A DNA stretch of 64,000 bases. Source: Saccharofermentans sp. (lineage in GTDB: Bacteria > Bacillota > Clostridia > Saccharofermentanales > Saccharofermentanaceae). Both the position numbers and the translations under genes were made by a program. Below are positions 51,826 through 60,249 of the stretch, one piece after another. Every line of letters begins with the position of its first letter. Position 1 is the stretch's first letter. Below the pieces are notes generated by a model that saw only the letters and a program-made list of their open reading frames with translations, did no database searches and was not told the origin of the DNA. The DNA lies in the NCBI GenBank assembly GCA_024692235.1, contig JAILMW010000025.1, positions 1 to 64,000 of the forward strand. Reading direction: 5' to 3'.

Positions 51826-53574
51826 TTGAACAGCGATAAGAAAACAGGCTCATTTTTCAGGGAGCTCAGGGAGTTTATATCTCCTTATAGGGTAGGGTAT
51901 ATCCTGTCTGTGATAATAAGCATGCTGGGAGTATTCTGTAATATGCTCTCGTATGCGGCTGTCGGTAAGATCGCCGGTAAGATATTCGGAGGCGCTGTCA
52001 AGGTCGAGGATATAGTCGGACTTGTCCTAATAGCCGCGATCTTGAAGATCCTCTACGGCGTGCTGATAAATATCTCTACCTGGGTATCCCACAGTGCTGC
52101 CTATAAGACACTGAGAGATATCAGACTCGCTCTTACCGATAAGATGATGAGGATCCCTCTCGGGTATTTCGAAGAAAAGGGGACCGGAAGACTGAAGACT
52201 ACGATCGTAGAGCGTGTAGAGTCCGTTGAGAAGACCTTGGCTCATCTTCTTCCTGAGATGACGGCTAATATCCTCATCCCGCTTGCCATGATCGTATGGT
52301 CATTCGTGATCGACTGGCGCGTTGCACTTTGTATGCTGGTATGGTTTGTGGCGGGGCTTTGCCTTTCGGGCGGAATGATGAAGGACTATGAGGAAAGGTT
52401 CAAGAGTTATACCGATGCCGAGAAGAATATGAACCAGGCTATAGTCGAGTATGTTGGCGGTATTGAGGTAATAAAGAACTATAACAGAACGGCAGATTCA
52501 TTCAGAAGATTTGAAGATGCTATCAAAGGACATACCGATAACAGCCTTACGTGGCAGAAGGATACCCTGATGTATTCGACGCTGACGCTTGCGGTGACAC
52601 CATATTCCGTATTTCCTGTCCTTATATCCGGTCTGATATTTGTAAGGAATCAGACCTTGGATGCATCGTCTCTTTTCATGCTGATCCTTCTGGCTCTCGG
52701 TATATTTGCTCCCGTATATAAGGCGATGAGCTATACCGATTCTTTTGCATCCATGGGTGCCGTAGCAGGCGAGATCCGTGAGATCTTAGATTATAAGGAG
52801 CTGGTAAGAGGAGATGAGAAGATCACCGGGAGCAGGGATATAAGCCTTAAGAATGTATGCTTCTCCTATGCATCCGACGGACCGGATGTAATTAAAGATA
52901 TAGATCTCGATATAAAGGAAGGAAGCATGCTGGCTCTGGTGGGACCGTCAGGAAGCGGCAAATCTACCGTCGCCAAACTGATCGCCGGTTATTGGGATAA
53001 GAAGTCAGGAAGGATAGATATCGGCGGAAAGGATATCACGGAGTACTCACAGGATGAGCTCAATAAGCTGATCGCTTATGTGGATCAGGATACATTCCTT
53101 TATAACATTTCCATAATGGAGAATATCCGTGTCGGAAGACCTGATGCTACAGATGAAGAGGTCGTGGCTGCAGCTGTTGCAGCCGGTTGTGACGAGTTTA
53201 TCAGAGCTCTGCCTGACGGTTATCAGACTCTTGCTGGTTCTGCAGGCGATATGCTCTCGGGAGGAGAGCGTCAGCGCATAGCTATAGTCAGGGCAATGAT
53301 CAAGAATGCTCCCGTACTCATAATGGATGAAGCTACTTCCAGTTCGGATCCGGAAAATGAAGCTGCTATCCAGCAGGCTCTGTCAGTGTCGGCTCGGAAT
53401 AAGACTCTCATCATCGTTGCGCACAGATTATCGACTATCGTGAACGCGGATAATATCGCGCTAATTGACGACGGAAGGGTTATCGCACAGGGCCGTCACG
53501 ATGAACTGCTGTCTTCTTCGGAAGAATACCGCAAGATGTGGGAATTATCAGGTAATAGTGAGGCTAAGAGATGA
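51826..53574 (+). CDS. ABC transporter, permease-ATPase half (YbtP/IrtA-like)
   Basis: 582 residues. Six-helix membrane domain (about 15-310), then the nucleotide-binding domain with Walker A GPSGSGKST, signature LSGGERQRI, Walker B LIMDEATSSSD and H-loop VAHRL. The start is TTG 51826, 11 bases after CGGAGG. With the following gene (4-base ATGA overlap) it forms a heterodimer of exporter fold. Such pairs export, but YbtPQ and IrtAB use the same fold to bring in metal-siderophores, so direction is not decided by sequence. In the Walker B loop SSSD replaces the usual SALD. Confidence 0.92.
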   Translation: MNSDKKTGSFFRELREFISPYRVGYILSVIISMLGVFCNMLSYAAVGKIAGKIFGGAVKVEDIVGLVLIAAILKILYGVLINISTWVSHSAAYKTLRDIRLALTDKMMRIPLGYFEEKGTGRLKTTIVERVESVEKTLAHLLPEMTANILIPLAMIVWSFVIDWRVALCMLVWFVAGLCLSGGMMKDYEERFKSYTDAEKNMNQAIVEYVGGIEVIKNYNRTADSFRRFEDAIKGHTDNSLTWQKDTLMYSTLTLAVTPYSVFPVLISGLIFVRNQTLDASSLFMLILLALGIFAPVYKAMSYTDSFASMGAVAGEIREILDYKELVRGDEKITGSRDISLKNVCFSYASDGPDVIKDIDLDIKEGSMLALVGPSGSGKSTVAKLIAGYWDKKSGRIDIGGKDITEYSQDELNKLIAYVDQDTFLYNISIMENIRVGRPDATDEEVVAAAVAAGCDEFIRALPDGYQTLAGSAGDMLSGGERQRIAIVRAMIKNAPVLIMDEATSSSDPENEAAIQQALSVSARNKTLIIVAHRLSTIVNADNIALIDDGRVIAQGRHDELLSSSEEYRKMWELSGNSEAKR

Positions 53575-55307
53575 TCGGTTCTATAATCAAGATATTCAGA
53601 TTCTGCGGCGACAATACAAAGGTCTTTCTTAAGTCGCTCATCTTTACGATGCTCAAGAACTGTTTCAACGTAACACAGATCGGAGGTGTCATCATATTGA
53701 TGGACGCTCTGATGAACGATGCTCCGACGGGCCCTGCTATCATGAAGCTGGGGATACTTACCGCCGTCTGTGTTATAGGTTCATTTGCAACTTCGTATAC
53801 AGAACAGGTGGCAATGCTCACCACGGACTTTAAGATGGTCGAGGACAAGAGGATCGGAATAGGAAATCTCCTTAAGAGGGTACCTCTGGGTATATTCAGC
53901 AGTGACAGGTCAGAATGCATAAGTGCCACGCTGACTTCTACGCTCGCATCTGTGGAATTGTCTGCGGCATATGCCATATCAGGCATTATCGGAGGATTTC
54001 TCTCGACACTGGCGACGCTGCTGATGCTCCTGTTCTACGATCTGCGTATAGCAGCTGTCACGTTAGTCGGAATGGCAGCCTATCTCGGAGTCATCGAATG
54101 GCAGATGAGTGTTTCAAAGAAGCATTCATACATGCAGCGAGCTGCCATGAATGAACTTATATCAGCGACCATAACCTTCATCAAAGGAATCAGGGTAACA
54201 AAGGCTTTCAGCTTTAAGTCGGGTGACCGCTATATCAGGGAAGCCGTGGAGGGATCTTCACGAGCCAACCGCCGCCTGACGGATCTGTCGATGCCTTCTC
54301 AGTTCGCAGGTAATACCTGTATCGCCGTGTTTGAGATGATGATAGTGATCGTCGATCTGTACCTTTATATTCAGGCAGGATCGATAGCGGCAGATAAGGC
54401 AATAGTCATACTGATAATAAGTTTCTTTGTATTCGCTTCTCTTAATCAGGCCGGTATCAACCTGTCGATGATTGGTCTGCTTGAGGCGGCTATAGATGAG
54501 GTGAACGAGCTGGAGTCCACCGAACCCATGAACGTAAAAAATCCGGAAGCCTCCCCTGAAGGCAGACGCATAGTCTTTGATAATGTGAGTTTTTCGTATG
54601 ATGATAATGAAGTACTTCATGATGTCGATCTTGTTATCGAACCTGATTCCACGACAGCCATAATCGGACCTTCCGGATCAGGTAAGACGACGCTGTGTCA
54701 GCTTATCGCCAGATTCTGGGATGTTGATTCGGGCAGTATAACATTAGGCGGTACGGATATCAGGAATATTAATGATGCGGAGCTCATGTCTCAGATAAGT
54801 ATGGTGTTCCAGAAAGTATATCTGTTTGAAGATACTATCGAAAATAATATTCGAGTAGGAAGACCGGATGCGACACATGAAGAAGTTATAGCAGCTGCAA
54901 GAGCAGCAAGTTGTGATGAGTTCATATCAAGGCTTCCGGCAGGATATGACACCGTAGTATCAGAAGGTGGCGGCAGCCTGTCAGGAGGAGAGAAGCAGAG
55001 GATATCCATAGCCAGAGCGATACTCAAGGATGCGCCGATAATCATATTGGATGAGGCAACCAGCGCCCTTGATGCAGAGAATGAGCATACGGTAATAGAT
55101 GCGATCGAAAGGCTTACCAAAGATAAGACCGTAGTCATGATCGCACACAGGATGAAGACTGTAAGAAATGCCGATAAGATCGTGGCGATCGAGAACGGAA
55201 GGATCGTACAGCAGGGAACTCATGATCAGCTGGTAAATGAAGACGGTCTGTACAGAAGATTTATCTCCAACAGAGAAAGCGCAGAAAACTGGAAGATAAG
55301 GAAGTAA
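53571..55307 (+). CDS. ABC transporter, permease-ATPase half (YbtQ/IrtB-like)
   Basis: 578 residues: six helices (about 10-300) and an ATPase domain with GPSGSGKTT, LSGGEKQRI, IILDEATSALD and IAHRM. It overlaps the upstream half-transporter by 4 bases, so a 1:1 heterodimer is expected. It is the last gene before a 66-bp gap with the second DtxR-like palindrome. Confidence 0.92.
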   Translation: MIGSIIKIFRFCGDNTKVFLKSLIFTMLKNCFNVTQIGGVIILMDALMNDAPTGPAIMKLGILTAVCVIGSFATSYTEQVAMLTTDFKMVEDKRIGIGNLLKRVPLGIFSSDRSECISATLTSTLASVELSAAYAISGIIGGFLSTLATLLMLLFYDLRIAAVTLVGMAAYLGVIEWQMSVSKKHSYMQRAAMNELISATITFIKGIRVTKAFSFKSGDRYIREAVEGSSRANRRLTDLSMPSQFAGNTCIAVFEMMIVIVDLYLYIQAGSIAADKAIVILIISFFVFASLNQAGINLSMIGLLEAAIDEVNELESTEPMNVKNPEASPEGRRIVFDNVSFSYDDNEVLHDVDLVIEPDSTTAIIGPSGSGKTTLCQLIARFWDVDSGSITLGGTDIRNINDAELMSQISMVFQKVYLFEDTIENNIRVGRPDATHEEVIAAARAASCDEFISRLPAGYDTVVSEGGGSLSGGEKQRISIARAILKDAPIIILDEATSALDAENEHTVIDAIERLTKDKTVVMIAHRMKTVRNADKIVAIENGRIVQQGTHDQLVNEDGLYRRFISNRESAENWKIRK

Positions 55308-55349
55308 TGATCCTTTTCTGTCTCTGTGATGAGGATCGATTTGCAATTG

Positions 55350-55369
55350 CGGTTAGCATAGGCTAACCG
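55350..55369 (+). promoter_or_regulatory. Second DtxR-like operator, before the synthetase genes
   Basis: CGGTTAGC-ATAG-GCTAACCG (55350-55369) is a perfect palindrome with 8-bp arms and shares GTTAGC-N4-GCTAAC with the site at 48987. Placement in the gap between transporter and biosynthesis genes suggests a second, metal-controlled promoter, or regulation of read-through. Confidence 0.6.
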
Positions 55370-55390
55370 AATATGGAGGTGATGATCGAT

Positions 55391-58102
55391 ATGACACTTA
55401 AGAAGTGGCATCGAGTTGAGAATATGACGGATAAGCTTATTGAGGACAGACTGTTGACCGATGGTTTTCTGGAAAATGTCAGACGGATCCCGGACAAGAC
55501 TGCTCTGATCTGCGAAGATGATGCGCTCTCTTATCGTGAATTGTATGAACGGGCTTGCGGTGTCGCGATGGCGATCCGTTCAGCAGGAGCCGTGAGCGGC
55601 GATAAGGTAGCCGTAAGTCTCCCGCGTGGCATCAATATGGTGTGCGCAGTCCTCGGAATACTCCTTAACGGATGCTGTTATGTGCCTGTGAGTCCAAGAC
55701 AGCCGGAAGACAGGAAGAAGAGGATCTTCAATAAGGCAGGCATCAGATTGTGTGTCGGCTCAGGGGACAGCCTGCCCGATGTTGAAGTTATAGATATAGA
55801 TACAACGGGCGAATCTACTGATTTTATCTGTGCAGATATCCCTTACGACAACTCGGCCTATGTGATCTTCACATCAGGATCGACCGGCGAACCCAAAGGT
55901 GTAGAGATATCCCATTCCGGAGCCTGGAATACGATAAGTGATGTGCGCGATCTCACTGATATGAAAGAGGATGATGTCTGCATCAATATTTCTTCGCTTG
56001 ATTTTGACCTGAGTGTCTTCGATATCTTCGGGACATTATCCTGCGGAGGTACTCTGGTACTCCTGACTGATGATACGTATAAGGATCCTGCCGTATGGAA
56101 GGACAACATAATGCAGCACAAAGTAACATTCTGGAACAGTGTGCCTGCTCTGTTTGAGATGCTGATGTTATCTATGGAGAAAGAGGATGATATCAGGAGC
56201 CTTCATAACGTCCTCCTCTCGGGAGACTACGTAATGCCGGGACTGTACAGGATGCTTAATGAACGCAATCCTGAATGCAGGTTTATAGCACTCGGCGGTG
56301 CTACTGAGGCTTCCATCTGGTCCAACTATTATATCGTTGACGGATCGGAAGATCCCAATACTCATATTCCTTACGGAAAGCCGCTTGCCAATCAGCAATT
56401 CTGTATCGTACAGGATGGTGAGGATGTTGAGGACGGACAGATCGGTGAACTCTTTATTGGCGGCAAGGGTCTGGCAAAAGGCTATACGGGTGATCCGGAT
56501 AAGACAGCTGCCGCGTTTGTAACAGATGATGACGGTAAACGCTGGTACAGAACAGGCGATACAGGTTATTACAGAGAAGACGGCAACATCATATTCGCGG
56601 GAAGATCAGATGATCAGGTGAAGCTCAACGGCTTCAGGATAGAACTGGGTGAGGTTGAGAATCAGATCAACGGTATTGACAGGATCCGCAGGGCGGTTTC
56701 TCTGGTGTGCGACAGGAATATCTGTGCAGCACTTGAGCCGGATCTTTATCACGCTCCTTTGAAAAAAGCATCGACGGGTATGAATGTTTTCGATAAGACC
56801 TCTGTAGATGGTGCTGTATACAGCTTTATCAGATCCGTGACGGAAAAGCTGAATAACAGGGAGACGGCTGAGTCCATGCACCCTGTATTAACGTTGTGGA
56901 AGGAAAGACTTGAAGATCCGTCTATAAGTTTTGAGCTGACCTCAGATGGAAGAGAACTGTTGTCTTTACTGAAAGATAAGGAAGAACTCATGCTTGAGAT
57001 TATGACCGGACACCGCCGTTCCGTAGAACTGCTTACGGATGATGTCCTTTCCCCTGAGAGACTGATGGCCATGGCCGATACGGAAGGTGATCTGGAGAAG
57101 CTCGCCGATAATATCGCATCGAGAGGCAGAACTGATGTCATCGCATTCGTCTCGTGCAGGGAGGGAATACTCGCGGCGTCTCTGCTTAAGAGACTGGAAC
57201 ATAAGACAAAGATAGGAAAGATCATCTACCTTGAGAGTTCGACAGGGCTTCTTGATGCGGCTCGGAAAAATCTCGACTGCTTCGGAATCGATATTTCTTA
57301 CGTAAAGACTGACGGAAATCATATTGCCGGTGAACTGGTATCTTCTTGTGACTGCGCGATCTCCTTAGGCGGTATACATCTTTTTGATAATATAACAAAC
57401 GGTCTGGACTTCATAAGGACGCTCCTTCAAGAGAACGGGATGCTGTTCATGACGGAGCCGGCCGTTCTGACGTCGGCGGGGCTGATATCAGCGGCGGTGC
57501 TCGAAGAGGGCTTTGTAAGGTATACGGATATGAGAAAGGGTATGTGCAAGCCGATGCTGCTTCCTGATGAGTGGAATGCGGTGCTGGGGCAGGCATGCTT
57601 TGAAAATGTGACGACGGAGCCGTTCGGAGGTAATGAGATGTTCATGTACTCCGCAAGATACAAAGGTGCCTCTCTTCCCGGTAATGAGATCCTCAGAAAA
57701 TACTGCAGCGAAAGGCTCGTGTACTACATGGTTCCCGAGAAGTTCGTATACTGCGTGTCGTTCCCTTTAACTGCCAACGGTAAAGTTGACAGACGGACCC
57801 TGAGTTCCGTATTTGAAGAAGGCTCCGGGCGTACCGGAACCCTGCCTTTATCTTCGACAGAGAAGGCACTTGCGGGTATATGGTGTGAGCTTTTGAAGAC
57901 GGATGCGGTATACCGTGAAGATAATTTCTTCGAGATCGGAGGAGACAGTCTGTTATCTACACGTCTTATATCTGCCATTAAGGCAAGGTTTTCTTCCGTA
58001 TGCAGCATGAAGGAGATCTTTGATTCTCCACACCTTACTGAAATGGCGGAACTTATCGAATCTAAAGATAGTGATGAAGATTATGAAGAAGGAGAGCTTT
58101 GA
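55391..58102 (+). CDS. Nonribosomal peptide synthetase: A domain with inserted methyltransferase-like domain, and PCP
   Basis: About 903 residues. Adenylation core: FTSGSTGEPKG (about 157-167), the substrate-pocket strand DFDLSVFDIFG (about 205), YRTGDTGYY and the late Lys in TANGKVDRR (about 795). Between core motifs A8 and A10 some 290 residues are inserted with a methyltransferase-like fold (LESSTGLLDAARKNLDCFG, CAISLGGIHLFDN), as in PchE, PchF and yersiniabactin HMWP2. It lacks a clear Gly-rich SAM loop. A PCP with FEIGGDSLLS ends the protein. DL-(x3)-F in the pocket resembles cysteine-type A domains. No condensation domain is present, so it probably loads the first residue. ATG 55391 is chosen from GGAGG spacing; 55373 and 55382 are alternatives. 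Confidence 0.9.
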   Translation: MTLKKWHRVENMTDKLIEDRLLTDGFLENVRRIPDKTALICEDDALSYRELYERACGVAMAIRSAGAVSGDKVAVSLPRGINMVCAVLGILLNGCCYVPVSPRQPEDRKKRIFNKAGIRLCVGSGDSLPDVEVIDIDTTGESTDFICADIPYDNSAYVIFTSGSTGEPKGVEISHSGAWNTISDVRDLTDMKEDDVCINISSLDFDLSVFDIFGTLSCGGTLVLLTDDTYKDPAVWKDNIMQHKVTFWNSVPALFEMLMLSMEKEDDIRSLHNVLLSGDYVMPGLYRMLNERNPECRFIALGGATEASIWSNYYIVDGSEDPNTHIPYGKPLANQQFCIVQDGEDVEDGQIGELFIGGKGLAKGYTGDPDKTAAAFVTDDDGKRWYRTGDTGYYREDGNIIFAGRSDDQVKLNGFRIELGEVENQINGIDRIRRAVSLVCDRNICAALEPDLYHAPLKKASTGMNVFDKTSVDGAVYSFIRSVTEKLNNRETAESMHPVLTLWKERLEDPSISFELTSDGRELLSLLKDKEELMLEIMTGHRRSVELLTDDVLSPERLMAMADTEGDLEKLADNIASRGRTDVIAFVSCREGILAASLLKRLEHKTKIGKIIYLESSTGLLDAARKNLDCFGIDISYVKTDGNHIAGELVSSCDCAISLGGIHLFDNITNGLDFIRTLLQENGMLFMTEPAVLTSAGLISAAVLEEGFVRYTDMRKGMCKPMLLPDEWNAVLGQACFENVTTEPFGGNEMFMYSARYKGASLPGNEILRKYCSERLVYYMVPEKFVYCVSFPLTANGKVDRRTLSSVFEEGSGRTGTLPLSSTEKALAGIWCELLKTDAVYREDNFFEIGGDSLLSTRLISAIKARFSSVCSMKEIFDSPHLTEMAELIESKDSDEDYEEGEL

Positions 58103-58105
58103 CAG

Positions 58106-59146
58106 GTGAGCAGGATTGGAATAATAGGATCCGGCGGAAAGATCGGATATGAGATAGTAAGGACTCTTAGCAGATATGCTCCTGAGCATGAGCTCAAGTG
58201 CGGATACAGATCTAACCGTAAAGAGGATGGCAATAACTGGGTCAGAACAGATGTTGATGATCCGGATGATATAAGGAACTTTATGGAAGGTTGTGACCTT
58301 GTCATCAATTCGGCGGGACCTTCTGAGAAGTTAAGCCTTAAGGTGATGGACGCGGCACTTCAGAGCGGTGTATCTCTTATCGATGTCGGGCACAGCGGCT
58401 GCTACGGAGAGGTAAGATCACTCCGGGACGGTCAGCAGATGATCTACGGGTGCGGCGCGGTTCCCGGGCTTATCGGGATAATTCCGAGAAGACTCTCGGA
58501 GGATCTTGATCATATGTTTTCCATGAATGTAAATATCTCGCTCCGGGAAGATCTGACGTTTACTGCCGCCAGGGATCTCGTAACCGCATCTGAGCTTCCT
58601 GACGGAAAAGGAGCAGGGATCAGGGCGAAGACCGAGAATATTCCTCTTATAGGTGATGAGGTCTACCGTTATCAGTTTACTGACGAGGAGAGCGATGCCG
58701 TCGATAAGCTGGTGGGAGTTAGGACCAGTTCATGGTATATGGTCAGAGATACAGATGATTATGAGAAACTCTTCGCCGGGACATATGCGGATAAGGATGA
58801 GATGGCAAGGACCCTGTGCCACCTTTACCGTATATCCATGGAAGGCAGGGATGACCATCTCAAGTTCGTTATTGAGACAGAAGGGATGAAGGATGACAGG
58901 CCTGTCACTATGACCGCCTACATGCACGGTATATCCGGTTCCGTAGTATCTGCAAGGACTGCTTCGGCAGTTGCCATGGCTTTGCTCGACGGATGTATAG
59001 ATGAGACTGTTCCCGTAAGGGCAGCACTTCTGAAAGATCCGGATATCGTCTGGGAATATGCCCTTAAGGTAGAAGCATTTGATGTATTTGAGATATATCC
59101 GAATTCTCTTGATGAGATGACTTCGGAGGAGTCGGGTGAGATATGA
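58106..59146 (+). CDS. Saccharopine-dehydrogenase-like NAD(P)-dependent oxidoreductase
   Basis: 346 residues. N-terminal Rossmann domain IGIIGSGGKIGYEIVRTL, DLVINSAGPSEKLSLKVMDAAL and IDVGHSG are typical of the saccharopine dehydrogenase/trans-acting reductase group. The C-terminal domain is divergent. Start GTG 58106 with AAGGAG at 58088. It lies 3 bases after the synthetase and overlaps the thiazolinyl imide reductase by 4 bases, so it is a dedicated tailoring enzyme, perhaps reducing an imine or ring of the bound peptide or making an unusual amino acid. I know of no counterpart in pyochelin or yersiniabactin synthesis. Confidence 0.82.
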   Translation: MSRIGIIGSGGKIGYEIVRTLSRYAPEHELKCGYRSNRKEDGNNWVRTDVDDPDDIRNFMEGCDLVINSAGPSEKLSLKVMDAALQSGVSLIDVGHSGCYGEVRSLRDGQQMIYGCGAVPGLIGIIPRRLSEDLDHMFSMNVNISLREDLTFTAARDLVTASELPDGKGAGIRAKTENIPLIGDEVYRYQFTDEESDAVDKLVGVRTSSWYMVRDTDDYEKLFAGTYADKDEMARTLCHLYRISMEGRDDHLKFVIETEGMKDDRPVTMTAYMHGISGSVVSARTASAVAMALLDGCIDETVPVRAALLKDPDIVWEYALKVEAFDVFEIYPNSLDEMTSEESGEI

Positions 59147-60249
59147 GTGAAGAGAAGAAAAAGGTTGCTGTGTGCGGTACGGGTTTTGGTATCTTCTATG
59201 CGGAAGCTGCCGTCCGCAACAGTAATATGGAACTTACGGGGATCGTAGCAAGAGGCAGTGAGAGGTCCGTAAGATGCGCAGAGCGATACGGCGTACCCCT
59301 TTATCACGATGTGGATGAACTTCCTTCGGATACTGATATCGTATGCGTTGTAGTAAGGAGCAGCATCCTGGGTGGATCAGGCACGGATATAGCTCTTAAG
59401 TGTCTCTCAAGAGGTATGAGTGTCATACTTGAACAGCCTGTTCACCATGAGGATCTGATGAGACTCTTTAAGACTGCTCTTCAGAACGGTTGCGCCTACA
59501 TGACCGGAAACCTGTATGCGAACCTGAAGGAGATCAGACGTTTTCTTCAGGTAGCCGGAAAGCTGAAAGATTCGGAGAGCCGGCTCGAATATATCGACTG
59601 CGGCAGCAGTGTTCAGGCCTTTTATCCGTTTGTTGAGATACTTGGCAGACTGACAGGGGGCGAGATGGAAGTTAAGTTCATCGATGAACAGAGAGGCTCA
59701 TTCAAGACTGTGACGGGTGAGATCGGCAAAGTGCCGTTCTCATTCAGGTTCAATAACGAACTCGATCCTAAGGATCCGGACAATCACATGCGGATACTGC
59801 ACAGTATCTCATGTTATTACGATACGGGCAGACTTGAACTCGTGGATTCCAGAGGACCTCTCATATGGTATCCGCGTCTGGATATTCCATGGTATGTGTT
59901 TGACCGGGGAGGATTTCCCGAGACCCCGGACGGATACCCTGAGCATGTAAGACGATCAGATGTAGTAATGCTTACTCCCGATAATTCGGAATTCGAGAAG
60001 CCTTATCACATATCACTTGAGCGTGACTGGGTGAATAGCATCTCCATGGATCTGGATCTTCTGAACTCTATGAGCAGTGACAGGAAGTCGCTGATGATGA
60101 GAGCTCAGTCGGAGCAGAGATACTCAAGACAATGGAACGAACTTTCAAAAAAACTCGGTTACGCTGTTCTCAATGAACAGACGGGGAAGAAGCTATGTAA
60201 TCTGAACGATCTTAAGAAGGAAGCAGTCTTACCGGAGGAAAAAATATGA
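59143..60249 (+). CDS. Thiazolinyl imide reductase (YbtU/Irp3/PchG family)
   Basis: 368 residues of the Gfo/Idh/MocA fold. The NADPH motif VCGTGFGIFYAEAAV, the LEQPVHHEDLMRLF segment (in place of the EKP of sugar dehydrogenases) and the C-terminal RDWVNSISMDL region identify the thiazolinyl imide reductase subfamily. These enzymes reduce an enzyme-bound thiazoline to thiazolidine during yersiniabactin and pyochelin synthesis. Overlaps (ATGA) with genes on both sides show one transcription unit. Its presence strongly implies a thiazoline made by the Cy domain of the next gene. Confidence 0.92.
   Translation: MSEEKKKVAVCGTGFGIFYAEAAVRNSNMELTGIVARGSERSVRCAERYGVPLYHDVDELPSDTDIVCVVVRSSILGGSGTDIALKCLSRGMSVILEQPVHHEDLMRLFKTALQNGCAYMTGNLYANLKEIRRFLQVAGKLKDSESRLEYIDCGSSVQAFYPFVEILGRLTGGEMEVKFIDEQRGSFKTVTGEIGKVPFSFRFNNELDPKDPDNHMRILHSISCYYDTGRLELVDSRGPLIWYPRLDIPWYVFDRGGFPETPDGYPEHVRRSDVVMLTPDNSEFEKPYHISLERDWVNSISMDLDLLNSMSSDRKSLMMRAQSEQRYSRQWNELSKKLGYAVLNEQTGKKLCNLNDLKKEAVLPEEKI

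Noticed and set aside
51826..55307. Calling the ABC pair a drug exporter
   Set aside because: The fold alone does not fix direction; within a metallophore cluster the YbtPQ-type import role is equally likely, so neither was asserted.
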